Shown: piece by piece, positions 34,807 to 43,049 of the stretch | Numbering within the stretch: position 1 is the first letter of the stretch | Layout of the letters: each line of letters starts with the position of its first letter | The notes under the pieces: generated by a model | The model's database searches: none | What the model saw: the letters and a program-made list of their open reading frames with translations, nothing else | Told to the model about the DNA's origin: nothing | Position numbers and translations under genes: made by a program | DNA from: an uncultured Lachnospiraceae bacterium | GTDB lineage: Bacteria > Bacillota > Clostridia > Lachnospirales > Lachnospiraceae | Reading direction: 5' to 3' | Assembly (NCBI GenBank): GCA_910585005.1 | Contig: CAJUCN010000003.1 | Span: 194,936 to 258,935, forward strand | DNA: 64,000 nt

Positions 34807-35844
34807 ATGGTAGTACAACACAATCTTACAGCAATGAACTCAAACAGAATGTTAGGGCTGACAACCAAGACTCAGGCAAAGTCCACAGAGAAGTTATCAT
34901 CCGGATACAAGGTAAACCGTGCGGCAGACGATGCGGCAGGCCTTTCCATTTCCGAGAAGATGAGACGTCAGATCAGAGGTCTTACCCAGGCATCCGCAAA
35001 TGCAGCGGATGGTATCTCCTGTGTACAGACAGCAGAAGGCGCTTTGAACGAAGTACATGATATGTTACAGCGTATCAATGAGCTGGCAGTAAAGGGTGAA
35101 AACGGGACACTGACATCAGTAGACCGTTCTTACATCCAGTCAGAAGTAAAACAGCTTATGAGCGAAATTGACCGTGTACAGTCCACCACAACATTCAATG
35201 AGCAGAGCTTACTGGATGGGTCTTTCCAGAACAAAGGCCTTCAGGTAGGTGCAGAAGCAGGTCAGCATATTGCAATTACCATTGCAAATATGAATACCAA
35301 TGAATTGATTGGTAAGGCAATTGGGGATAAGGTGACTTTCAAAACTAACCATATTGAGGATGATGGAACAGACGACAAAATTGGTTACGAGAAGTTTGAT
35401 GAAAGCGGCGATGAGAATGAACTGAAAGCTGATATGCTGGCAAAATTCTATGACTTTGATGTTGCCGGAGTGAAAGATCCTGATGTAGAGCAAGATGTAA
35501 CAACAAGCGGTAATGGTAACGTGAGCCTTACTGATGCAGAAAAGGCAGAAGCGCCTACAGCAGCGGACTTTGCAGCGTTGAATGCATTTGCAAAGAGCGC
35601 ACTTAAGACAGTATCCCAGCAGAGATCAGACCTTGGTGCAATCCAGAACCGTCTTGAGCACACCATCAGCAACCTGGATAATATTGTTGAGAACACCACA
35701 GCAGCAGAGAGCCAGATCCGTGATACAGATATGGCTACAGAGATGGTTAGATACTCCAACAACAATATCCTTACCCAGGCAGGCCAGGCAATGCTTGCAC
35801 AGGCTAACCAGTCCAATCAGGGAGTTCTCTCCTTACTTGGCTAA
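34807..35844 (+). CDS. hag: Flagellin 1
   Basis: Filament subunit, 345 residues. The N-terminal D0/D1 (VVQHNLTAMNSNRMLGLTTK, then LSSGYKVNRAADDAAGLSIS) and C-terminal D1/D0 (DTDMATEMVRYSNNNILTQA, then QSNQGVLSLLG) are canonical. Only residues about 185-255 are variable, so D2/D3 are reduced to a short acidic stretch, which is the likely site of glycosylation. Flagellin 2 is nearly identical outside that stretch, also at DNA level at the 3' end. It has its own sigma-28 promoter and terminator. Secretion is through the flagellar channel, with FliS as chaperone. Confidence 0.97.
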   Translation: MVVQHNLTAMNSNRMLGLTTKTQAKSTEKLSSGYKVNRAADDAAGLSISEKMRRQIRGLTQASANAADGISCVQTAEGALNEVHDMLQRINELAVKGENGTLTSVDRSYIQSEVKQLMSEIDRVQSTTTFNEQSLLDGSFQNKGLQVGAEAGQHIAITIANMNTNELIGKAIGDKVTFKTNHIEDDGTDDKIGYEKFDESGDENELKADMLAKFYDFDVAGVKDPDVEQDVTTSGNGNVSLTDAEKAEAPTAADFAALNAFAKSALKTVSQQRSDLGAIQNRLEHTISNLDNIVENTTAAESQIRDTDMATEMVRYSNNNILTQAGQAMLAQANQSNQGVLSLLG

Positions 35845-35890
35845 TAAGCGGATTGATGTAAGAAAATATTTGAAGTACAGAAACGATTGC

Positions 35891-35922
35891 AGGGAGACCG
35901 GTTTTTGGTCTCCTTGTTTTTT
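35891..35922 (+). terminator. Rho-independent terminator after flagellin 1
   Basis: GGAGACC (35893-35899) pairs with GGTCTCC (35907-35913), followed by TTGTTTTTT. Confidence 0.85.
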
Positions 35923-35952
35923 GGCTTTTAGAAAAAAATTTTAAAATAAGCC

Positions 35953-35978
35953 TAAAGTATCAAAGAAAAACTCCGATA
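35953..35978 (+). promoter_or_regulatory. Sigma-28 promoter of flagellin 2
   Basis: TAAA (35953-35956), 16-base spacer, CCGATA (35973-35978), extended CCGATATAAT; the best match of the four sites in the window. Confidence 0.82.
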
Positions 35979-36041
35979 TAATAAGCAAGTAAAGCAAAAG
36001 AAAATGCTTTCTAAGGAAAATAGGCGGTTAAGCTTTCAGGT

Positions 36042-36124
36042 GCGTACGAATTTGAAGGCTTGGCTGCAAAATAAGTAAGAAACGTACGCAAGGAAGCGAC
36101 GTTCATTTCAAGGAGGAAAAAATA
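36042..36124 (+). promoter_or_regulatory. Structured leader of flagellin 2, candidate CsrA target
   Basis: GCGTACG (36042-36048) pairs with CGTACGC (36083-36089). AAGGA follows at 36090-36094 between CGC and GCG, so it could sit in a small loop, and AAGGAGG (36110-36116) is the ribosome binding site. The last about 30 bases before ATG are the same as in flagellin 1, while the loop differs. Confidence 0.6.
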
Positions 36125-37174
36125 ATGGTAGTACAACACAATCTTACAGCAATGAACTCAAACAGAATGTTAGGACTGACAACTAAGACTCAGGCGAAGT
36201 CCACAGAGAAATTATCATCCGGATATAAGGTAAACCGTGCAGCAGACGATGCGGCTGGTCTTTCCATTTCCGAGAAGATGAGACGTCAGATCAGGGGTCT
36301 TACCCAGGCATCTGCAAACGCATCAGACGGTATCTCCTGTGTACAGACAGCAGAAGGCGCTTTAAACGAAGTTCACGATATGTTACAGCGTATCAACGAG
36401 CTGGCGGTAAAGGGTGAAAACGGAACATTGACATCAGTAGACCGTTCTTACATCCAGTCAGAAGTAAAGCAGCTCATGAGCGAAATCGACCGTGTACAGT
36501 CCACCACGACATTCAATGAGCAGAGTCTGCTTGACGGTACATTCTCAAACAAGGGTCTGCAGGTTGGTGCAGAGGCAGGTCAGCATATTGCAATTACCAT
36601 TGCAAATATGAATACCAATCAGCTAATTGCACAGGCAATCAATGATAAGACTACATTTAACGTAGACCATCTTGAGACAGATGACACAGGAGCTGTAACA
36701 GCTCATGATCAGGAGTATATTGATGGCGGTACAGCGACTGCTTCAGGTAAGGGAGCAACGGATGTAGCTTTGGAAGCAAAAATGCTTGATAAGTTCTATG
36801 CATACCAGACAGGCGATGTAGTTGTAAATAATAAGTTGCCTGCAGCTCCTGATGCGGATCAGACATTGGATACTGCCGATGCGCCTACAGCAGCAGATTT
36901 TGCAGCACTGAATGCATTTGCAAAGAGCGCACTTAAGACAGTATCCCAGCAGAGATCAGACCTTGGTGCAATCCAGAACCGTCTTGAGCACACCATCAGC
37001 AACCTGGATAATATTGTTGAGAACACCACAGCAGCAGAGAGCCAGATCCGTGATACAGATATGGCTACAGAGATGGTTAGATACTCCAACAACAATATCC
37101 TTACCCAGGCAGGCCAGGCAATGCTTGCACAGGCTAACCAGTCCAATCAGGGAGTCCTTTCCTTACTTGGCTAA
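36125..37174 (+). CDS. hag: Flagellin 2
   Basis: Second filament subunit, 349 residues. Residues 1-180 and the last about 95 match flagellin 1 nearly exactly, whereas residues about 186-255 (VDHLETDDTGAVTAHDQEYI and on, with a Thr/Ala/Ser-rich piece) differ completely. That pattern fits gene duplication with sequence exchange between conserved ends and divergence of the exposed domain. Promoter, leader hairpin and ribosome binding site match those of copy one. It lies 280 bases downstream and is followed by a hairpin at 37221-37246. Confidence 0.97.
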   Translation: MVVQHNLTAMNSNRMLGLTTKTQAKSTEKLSSGYKVNRAADDAAGLSISEKMRRQIRGLTQASANASDGISCVQTAEGALNEVHDMLQRINELAVKGENGTLTSVDRSYIQSEVKQLMSEIDRVQSTTTFNEQSLLDGTFSNKGLQVGAEAGQHIAITIANMNTNQLIAQAINDKTTFNVDHLETDDTGAVTAHDQEYIDGGTATASGKGATDVALEAKMLDKFYAYQTGDVVVNNKLPAAPDADQTLDTADAPTAADFAALNAFAKSALKTVSQQRSDLGAIQNRLEHTISNLDNIVENTTAAESQIRDTDMATEMVRYSNNNILTQAGQAMLAQANQSNQGVLSLLG

Positions 37175-37220
37175 TAAGCTGATTGATGTAAGAGTATTCC
37201 ATTTAGAAACAAACTATCAC

Positions 37221-37249
37221 AGGGAGAGCGGTTTTCCGTTCTCCCTATT
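37221..37249 (+). terminator. Terminator hairpin after flagellin 2
   Basis: AGGGAGAGCGG pairs with CCGTTCTCCCT (37221-37231 with 37236-37246) around TTTT, followed by the weak T run ATTTTGG. It is shared with the convergent gene on the other strand, where no T run follows. Confidence 0.7.
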
Positions 37250-37258
37250 TTGGTTCGT

Positions 37259-38326
37259 CTATTGTTCCAATTCTTTAAGCCGCTCCAGGGCGGGCCGAAA
37301 CTTTCCACATTTTTGATACAGGGTGATTGCAGTACCTATATCGCCGAGAACTTCGTTAATGCATCCCATGTTAAAGGTGGGAATAAAGCTGTTTGCGCCT
37401 TCCGTGCGGGCTGTGTCAAAGGTAGTAGCCTTTAAAAATTCAGTCATCGCCTGGACGATCATGCCGTTTCTTAAGTAGATCAGGCCCATCAGGCATACGA
37501 AATCGGCAGTAGTGGAAAATTCTTCATAAATGTTCTGGAATTGCAGGGCTTCTTCATACTTTTCCAGATGGAGCAGAGCATAACCATAGCCAATGACCAT
37601 CATTTGGACATATTCAGCCCGTGGGTCTACGTCATATTCCAGCCCTTTTCCGTAATAATAGCATGCCTTTTCGTCGTCTCTGAGCATATTATAAGATTGA
37701 CCGATCTGAAAATAAATATAGGGGTCGTCCGGGTTTTCCTTCAGCATTTGAAGGAGCAGCTCATTGTTGCGCTCCGCCTTCCGGCGAAGATCCTCTATAG
37801 TGCCGTTATAACCACAGTGGTCTACAGTAAGGGGAACGGACACGCGGATATAGTCAGAATCGTCATTTGCACGGACTTGCTCATGGATGATTGCTTCATA
37901 GTGAAATTTTTTTCTGTTAAAAAACCGTTCCACGTCATCGGTGTAGATGGTATCGGTTCCATTTTGTTCATAGTGGTTTTGGCGGGAGAGCATACCAACA
38001 GCGTTAGGGTATTGGCGTATCATAGCGTTAAATCCGTTTAAGTCTAGGGCAGTGATAAATTCGTCGCAGTCCAGAACGAGAACCCAGTCATTAGAAGCGC
38101 AGGATAAAGAAAAATTCCTTGCAGCGCTGAAGTCGCCAATCCATTTAAAATGAAAGATTTTGTCGGTATATTTCTGGGCAATGGACAGGGTTTTGTCGGT
38201 AGAACCGGTATCCACCAATACAATTTCGTGAGGATAACCTTGGAAAGCCTGTTTTATGGAGGTAAGGAAAGCCTTCATATTTTTTTCTTCATTTTTCATA
38301 ATAACGCAAATGGAAATTGGGGTCAT
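37259..38326 (-). CDS. Glycosyltransferase family 2 with C-terminal TPR-like repeats
   Basis: The N-terminal GT2 domain has ISICVIMKNEEKNMKAFL, then LVDTGSTDKTLSIA and the acidic VLDCDEF (DxD-type site), like SunS-type and related GT2 enzymes that glycosylate peptides or proteins. The C-terminal half consists of TPR-like helices (YIYFQIGQSYNMLRDDEKAC, CLMGLIYLRNGMIVQAMTEF), a layout used for binding protein substrates. Convergent to flagellin 2 and 46 bases downstream of a CgeB-like gene, it is a good candidate flagellin glycosyltransferase. In-frame ATGs are at 38341, 38332 and 38326; AAAGGA lies 6 bases before 38326, so that start is chosen. Confidence 0.85.
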   Translation of the reverse strand: MTPISICVIMKNEEKNMKAFLTSIKQAFQGYPHEIVLVDTGSTDKTLSIAQKYTDKIFHFKWIGDFSAARNFSLSCASNDWVLVLDCDEFITALDLNGFNAMIRQYPNAVGMLSRQNHYEQNGTDTIYTDDVERFFNRKKFHYEAIIHEQVRANDDSDYIRVSVPLTVDHCGYNGTIEDLRRKAERNNELLLQMLKENPDDPYIYFQIGQSYNMLRDDEKACYYYGKGLEYDVDPRAEYVQMMVIGYGYALLHLEKYEEALQFQNIYEEFSTTADFVCLMGLIYLRNGMIVQAMTEFLKATTFDTARTEGANSFIPTFNMGCINEVLGDIGTAITLYQKCGKFRPALERLKELEQ

Positions 38327-38372
38327 GATCATTCCTTTCATGCAAATCGAAGTTATAGGATAAAAGGTCTGT

Positions 38373-39554
38373 TCAGCCTTTCAGGCAGGACAGTATTTCT
38401 TCTATCCGGTGTTTATAGGTATGGTAAGAGGTCGTTTTTTGGAAACCGTTCCGGGCGATAGCTGCCCGTTCGTCCTCGTGTGTCAGGTAATATGCTATCT
38501 TTTGCAAAAGATCTTCCTTGCTTTCAAAAAATACAAAATCTTCATCGGGTATATAACAATCTTCAAAATCCGCCTGAAAGTTAGTAAGGAGAAACCCTCC
38601 GGCGCCTAAGATATCAAAAGCACGCAAGGGAATACCGCTTTTGATGCTGCGGAGCGTAATATTTAAATTGAGCCGTGCGTGTTTGAACACATAGGGAGCC
38701 ATATCGTAATAATCCACAGGACCGTGGTTGACACATCCGGGAAGAGTGATTGCCTCGTTGGGAGTATAGAGGTCATAGGGAAAGTGTTGACCAATAGCAG
38801 TTAAAAGCTCTATTCTCTCTGTTGAGGTGATCTGTCTGTTGATGACATATTGGGCATATAGGAATTCCACACTTTCTACACTGGTAGGATCGGGCTGCAT
38901 AGGAAGAACGCGCATAAGGTCTTCCACGATAGGAGGTGAGAGCAGCTCCTGGATAAAATTGTAGCCATATACATGTTTTTGCGCCTCCATGATTCCTTCC
39001 AGGTATCCTCTGGTGTAAGGCGTGATCCCCGTAAGCCTTTGATAGAACTGGTGTTTTTCGGTATAAAGAGAGCCTACAAAAGCAATATCGGTCTTATTAA
39101 ACCATTTGCCTGTGTGAAAAGCGCCGCGATGGGCAGAGGCCTCCATTTGGCATAGACGGTCAGTATTTGCAGCCAGAGGGAGATAGTAAATGGTATGGAT
39201 CCCTGCACGATGAAATTCCAGATAAAGTTCTTTGTCAAAGACAAAGATATAATTACCAGGATAAATGACGGTATAAGAGTACAGCATCACATAGGGACTG
39301 TCATAGACCCAGCAGACATAACGTACATCCGCCTTTTTGCAGGCAAGGGATACAATAGGAAAATAGTTAAAAGTAAATACAAAGTCCGGCGCCGTGTTTC
39401 GTATTTCGGACACAATGCAGTTTTCCGCCGCATCATCGTGATGCAGCTCTTTATTTGAAAAGGGGATGGTTTTTACGGTATGCCCCAGTTCATTGAAGGC
39501 GGATATGAGGTCTTCATTTCCAAAGCTTTTCCATTCCAGCATAAGTATTTTCAT
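38373..39554 (-). CDS. CgeB-like glycosyltransferase, second copy
   Basis: Paralogue of the protein at 33358-34575 with the same markers: FVFTFNYFPIVSLACKKADV, KTDIAFVGSLYTEKHQFYQR, RLNLNITLRSIKSGIPLRAF and DILGAGGFLLTNFQADFEDC. The DIAFVGSLYTEK stretch is shared almost word for word between the two. It heads a two-gene minus-strand unit with the GT2-TPR protein. Bracketing of the two flagellin genes by these enzymes suggests stepwise flagellin glycosylation. ATG 39566 lacks a ribosome binding site, so ATG 39554 is used, with ATGGA upstream at a usual distance; this is not certain. Confidence 0.8.
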   Translation of the reverse strand: MKILMLEWKSFGNEDLISAFNELGHTVKTIPFSNKELHHDDAAENCIVSEIRNTAPDFVFTFNYFPIVSLACKKADVRYVCWVYDSPYVMLYSYTVIYPGNYIFVFDKELYLEFHRAGIHTIYYLPLAANTDRLCQMEASAHRGAFHTGKWFNKTDIAFVGSLYTEKHQFYQRLTGITPYTRGYLEGIMEAQKHVYGYNFIQELLSPPIVEDLMRVLPMQPDPTSVESVEFLYAQYVINRQITSTERIELLTAIGQHFPYDLYTPNEAITLPGCVNHGPVDYYDMAPYVFKHARLNLNITLRSIKSGIPLRAFDILGAGGFLLTNFQADFEDCYIPDEDFVFFESKEDLLQKIAYYLTHEDERAAIARNGFQKTTSYHTYKHRIEEILSCLKG

Positions 39555-39717
39555 CTTAAAATCCATTTCTGTCAGTTGTCATAAATGAGAATGTGGTACT
39601 GTTTTATTATAAGCAATTTGGCTGTTTCCCACAATCATTTTCTTTGAAAACAGGAAAGCTATGACCGGAGAGTACAGCCTTTTTTCCGGAAAAAAATAAA
39701 ATAATTGGATATTACTT

Positions 39718-39771
39718 CCATATACGGTAATAATAGAGTTATGCATTGAGCTATAATAATACCATATACGG
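39718..39771 (+). promoter_or_regulatory. Duplicated CCATATACGG around a -10 box upstream of the small HTH gene
   Basis: CCATATACGG occurs at 39718-39727 and again at 39762-39771, 44 bases apart (about four helical turns), with TATAAT at 39752-39757 between them. No good -35 box is seen. The second copy runs into the ribosome binding site GGGAGG, so a protein bound there could block both steps; self-regulation by the HTH protein is a guess. Confidence 0.4.
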
Positions 39772-39782
39772 GAGGACAAAAG

Positions 39783-40022
39783 ATGAAAGCACAAGACATG
39801 CTGGTAGAGAGAATCAATAATCTGTGTAAGGAAAGGAGAATGTCCTATTATGCATTATCCTATGAGTCAGCAGTTCCAATGACTACCCTGATGCACATCG
39901 TTGACAAGACAACAGTGAATCCGGGAGTGCTGACCATTGGTAAATTGTGTGATGGGTTAGGGATAACATTAAAGGATTTCTTTGACTCTCCGGAGTTCGA
40001 TGATATGGGACATTATGAATGA
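39783..40022 (+). CDS. Small HTH (Cro/CI-type) regulator
   Basis: DNA-binding protein of 79 residues. The helix-turn-helix covers about residues 18-60: MSYYALSYESAVPMTTLMHI, then VNPGVLTIGKLCDGLGITLK. No ligand-binding domain is present. GGGAGGAC precedes ATG 39783. Single-domain proteins of this type are common in Lachnospiraceae chromosomes, and the target is unknown. It neither overlaps nor clearly cotranscribes with the next HTH gene, which has its own promoter. Confidence 0.8.
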   Translation: MKAQDMLVERINNLCKERRMSYYALSYESAVPMTTLMHIVDKTTVNPGVLTIGKLCDGLGITLKDFFDSPEFDDMGHYE

Positions 40023-40073
40023 TATTCATCTAGTACTTTAGTATGAAAATGGAAAAAGTTTATTTTTTTTTAA

Positions 40074-40102
40074 GTGACTAGAAAAAACGGATATGTTATA
40101 CT
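40074..40102 (+). promoter_or_regulatory. Sigma-A promoter of the 111-aa HTH gene
   Basis: GTGACT (40074-40079), 17-base spacer, TATACT (40097-40102) with TGT just before it (extended -10). Confidence 0.55.
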
Positions 40103-40163
40103 ATAGAATATGCAGTGCAGAAATGTTTTATGTCAATATTAAGTATCAGGAGGGTCGACAAAC

Positions 40164-40499
40164 ATGACTAAAGCAGAAATATTAAAACAGGAGATTTTGA
40201 AACAGTACAAGAGCGTGAGACAGTTTGCTCTTGAGATGGAAATCCCTTATAGTACGCTGGTTACTGCTCTGGACAGAGGTATTGAAGGTATGGCATATGG
40301 CACCGTGATTCGGATGTGTGATAAGCTGAGCCTGAACCCGGTGGATTTCTCTACACTTGAAAAAGGTGAAGTATTGGGAGAGAAGATTCTTGAGAACAGA
40401 GTAATGCAGTATTATATCCAGTTAAATAAAAAGGGACGTAAGAGAATTCTTGAGATGATGGAAGATTATGTTCAACTGGAGAAATATAGGGAGCTGTAA
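40164..40499 (+). CDS. HTH-domain regulator (111 aa)
   Basis: Residues about 10-60 form an XRE-like helix-turn-helix (SVRQFALEMEIPYSTLVTAL, then GTVIRMCDKLSLNPVDFSTL). The C-terminal half (YYIQLNKKGRKRILEMMEDY) is helical and probably a dimerisation segment. ATG 40164 follows AGGAGGGTCG. glf starts two bases after its stop, so the regulator and the UDP-galactopyranose mutase are likely cotranscribed. No target site was recognised. Confidence 0.75.
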   Translation: MTKAEILKQEILKQYKSVRQFALEMEIPYSTLVTALDRGIEGMAYGTVIRMCDKLSLNPVDFSTLEKGEVLGEKILENRVMQYYIQLNKKGRKRILEMMEDYVQLEKYREL

Positions 40500-40501
40500 T
40501 T

Positions 40502-41653
40502 GTGATTCAAAGGCATTTTGACTATTTAGTCGTGGGAGCCGGGCTGTTTGGCTCGGTTTTTTCACATGAAGTAATGCGGCAGGGCAAAAGCTGTCTGGTT
40601 ATTGACAAAAGGCCCTGTGTTGCAGGAAATATCTATACCAGTAAGGTGCGCGGAATTCATGTACATGAATTTGGCGCACATATTTTCCATACTTCTGACC
40701 GCGAAGTTTGGGATTATATTAATCAGTTTGCCCGGTTTAACCATTTTGTGAATTCGCCGATGGCAGTTTATAAAGAGGAAATTTATAATCTCCCTTTTAA
40801 CATGAATACATTCAGCAGGTTATGGGGGATTAAGACACCTGAAGAGGCAAAGGCGAAGGTTGGCAGCCAGGTCGTTTCCCTTCCCGGCGGCAAGGAAGCG
40901 TCAAATTTGGAACAGCAGGCTTTGGCGCTTGTGGGAAGAGATATTTATGAGAAGTTGATCAAGGGCTATACGGAAAAGCAGTGGGGAAGAGATTGTGTGG
41001 AACTGCCTGCTTTTATCATCAAGAGAATTCCTCTCCGGTATACCTATGACAACAATTATTTTACGGATCCTTATCAAGGCATTCCGGTGGATGGTTATAC
41101 AGCGATTGTTGATAAACTCCTTGAAGGGGCGAAAGTGCTTCTTGGTACAGATTACCGGAACTTTTGCAGGGAACAGGAGCAGTGCCGGGAGCAGGGAAAA
41201 GACTGCTTTTCCTGGGACAAAGTATTGTATACGGGAATGATTGATGAGTATTTTGACTTTTGTCTGGGAAATCTTGCCTACCGGTCTTTGCGTTTTGAAA
41301 AAGAGGATATGCCGGAAGTGGATAATTTTCAGGGAAATGCGGTGGTCAACTACACAGAAAGAGAAATCCCATATACCCGGATCATCGAGCATAAACATTT
41401 TCAGTTCGGCGAAGGGGAAGGGACAGTTGTCACCAGAGAATATCCGGCAGATTGGGAACCGGGGATGGAACCTTATTATCCTGTGAATGATGAGGCGAAT
41501 AACCAGCTATTTGCAAAATATCAGAAACTGGCACAGAAGGAAAAAAATGTTTTATTTGGAGGAAGGCTCGGACAGTACCGTTATTATGATATGGATAAAG
41601 TGATAAAGGCGGCGCTTCTAATGGCGCAAGAAGAAATAAGGAGTACGGTATAA
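40502..41653 (+). CDS. glf: UDP-galactopyranose mutase
   Basis: Flavoenzyme converting UDP-galactopyranose to UDP-galactofuranose, the donor for galactofuranose-containing surface glycans. The N terminus FDYLVVGAGLFGSVFSHEV binds FAD; HEFGAHIFHTSDREVWDYI and LPFNMNTF are the substrate-cleft motifs, and YTEKQWGRD and RIPLRYTYDNNYF are typical further on, with FGGRLGQYRYYDMDKVI near the end. Length 383 is normal. The start is GTG 40502. No galactofuranosyltransferase lies beside it; the glycan cluster at 1-18711 could use the product. Confidence 0.95.
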   Translation: MIQRHFDYLVVGAGLFGSVFSHEVMRQGKSCLVIDKRPCVAGNIYTSKVRGIHVHEFGAHIFHTSDREVWDYINQFARFNHFVNSPMAVYKEEIYNLPFNMNTFSRLWGIKTPEEAKAKVGSQVVSLPGGKEASNLEQQALALVGRDIYEKLIKGYTEKQWGRDCVELPAFIIKRIPLRYTYDNNYFTDPYQGIPVDGYTAIVDKLLEGAKVLLGTDYRNFCREQEQCREQGKDCFSWDKVLYTGMIDEYFDFCLGNLAYRSLRFEKEDMPEVDNFQGNAVVNYTEREIPYTRIIEHKHFQFGEGEGTVVTREYPADWEPGMEPYYPVNDEANNQLFAKYQKLAQKEKNVLFGGRLGQYRYYDMDKVIKAALLMAQEEIRSTV

Positions 41654-41660
41654 AAATGAA

Positions 41661-41690
41661 CCCTTGCAGTGTAACACTGCAAGGGCATGC
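41661..41690. terminator. Shared terminator hairpin between glf and the second fliD-like gene
   Basis: Perfect 11-bp stem CCCTTGCAGTG / CACTGCAAGGG with a 3-base loop. T runs are modest on both sides, but the convergent arrangement suggests a bidirectional terminator. Confidence 0.7.
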
Positions 41691-41732
41691 TTTTATAATC
41701 AATATTTGGCATGAAAGCTGTTGATACACATA

Positions 41733-43049
41733 TTAACAATAGCTGTTAAATAGCATACCGCTGTAGTTGCTGGTAATGTAAGGCGTTGCATAGTTCCGTC
41801 CAACCCGTGCCGGGTTTTTGTATGCCACGAGAGTCTTATCCACATATTCCATGGGATTTAAGGAGATCTGATTCGTTTTCCGCAGGATTGAATTGGTAAA
41901 ATCCCGAATGGACGAAATCTGTTCCCGAGGCTCCCCGTTTAAAAGGGATGTTTGGAATGTTGAATGATCCAAGGTGATCTCGCCGGATTTTTCAAAGCCA
42001 AATCCAAGATGTTCCAGACCTGGACGGTAAAAATGCGTCATGCCAGCCATTTCACCTAAAAGTTTATGGCTCTTGGGATGGAGATCCAGGTACTCGGAAA
42101 CTGCCTTGATAAAGGAGTTGTATCCGTCTACCAGGTTGCCAATGTTTTCCGTAAGGGAATCTAAGTCTGTCTTAAGGCCTATAGTGGCGGTCTCGCCGTC
42201 CTGGCTGCTTAACCCGTTTAAGGTCAATTCGTACATCCGTCCTACGGTAAAATGGTTGGTGGAGGAACTGCGGAGTTCCCCGTCTATTTTAAATTCGGCA
42301 TTGGAAGGAAGCCTGGATACGAAACCCAGCCCCAAATAATCCACTGTACCACTCTTTTTTGTGGTTTTGTCATCGGATATGCGGAAAATAAGATCCTGAT
42401 TTGCCTTTAGGCCGCTGGCTGTGGAAGTCAGGCGCAGGGAACTGTTTCCGTCTTCATCCTCAATGACATCAGCCGTAATTCCAATATCCGCATTGGTAAT
42501 CAGGCGTGAGAGACGATCCTGTAATTCCCGGTTGGTTTCACCCTCATGGATATTGTATTGAAATTCATAACTTAAATCGCCTATGGTGATATCAAAGGAA
42601 TAAGCATCTGGATTTAAAGCGGTCTTATCCCCGGAAGGGAGGAACTCCCCTAAATTTACCTGGTTAGAAGCTAAAGCAGTCACTTCTATGTTAAAAGAAG
42701 GAATGCTGCTGCCGGCGGAGGTTTCCCCTACAAAAGAAGCGCTTACAATATCTTCATTGCTGGAATAAGCGGCCTTCTTGTTGAACATTTCCGCTTCGTC
42801 AAGCCCGCCTAAAGATGCAATCGTATTACGGAGCGTCCGTGCGTTTTCTTTTAGGCCCACAGCAAATGCACGGGATTCACGGCTGGTATCCAACATATAC
42901 AGAGGGGATTCTTTATTCAGTTTGACAATGGAATTGTAGATGTTCCGAAGTTCACTTTTTTTATGCGTGTCATATTGGGAAGTACCCATAGGTGCATAAG
43001 TGGTGAGATAATGGTTATATACATTATTAAGCGCAATACCATACGCCAT
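41733..43049 (-). CDS. Second FliD-like (flagellar hook-associated 2-like) protein
   Basis: Protein of 438 residues with a FliD-like middle and end: IPSFNIEVTALASNQVNLGE (D1/D2-like), AEFKIDGELRSSSTNHFTVG, MYELTLNGLSSQDGETATIG and LVDGYNSFIKAVSEYL are recurring FliD_C features. The classical N-terminal GLDT motif is absent; instead it starts MAYGIALNNVYNHYLTTYAP. It is outside the flagellar operons, on the opposite strand, with a sigma-A rather than sigma-28 promoter. It may be an accessory or alternative cap, or have a related non-flagellar role. ATG 43049 follows GAAAGGAGGGG. Confidence 0.75.
   Translation of the reverse strand: MAYGIALNNVYNHYLTTYAPMGTSQYDTHKKSELRNIYNSIVKLNKESPLYMLDTSRESRAFAVGLKENARTLRNTIASLGGLDEAEMFNKKAAYSSNEDIVSASFVGETSAGSSIPSFNIEVTALASNQVNLGEFLPSGDKTALNPDAYSFDITIGDLSYEFQYNIHEGETNRELQDRLSRLITNADIGITADVIEDEDGNSSLRLTSTASGLKANQDLIFRISDDKTTKKSGTVDYLGLGFVSRLPSNAEFKIDGELRSSSTNHFTVGRMYELTLNGLSSQDGETATIGLKTDLDSLTENIGNLVDGYNSFIKAVSEYLDLHPKSHKLLGEMAGMTHFYRPGLEHLGFGFEKSGEITLDHSTFQTSLLNGEPREQISSIRDFTNSILRKTNQISLNPMEYVDKTLVAYKNPARVGRNYATPYITSNYSGMLFNSYC

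Noticed and set aside
34807..37174. Long direct repeat, considered as an insertion element or CRISPR-like array
   Set aside because: It is simply the duplicated flagellin gene with its promoter and leader; no repeat-spacer pattern and no transposase.
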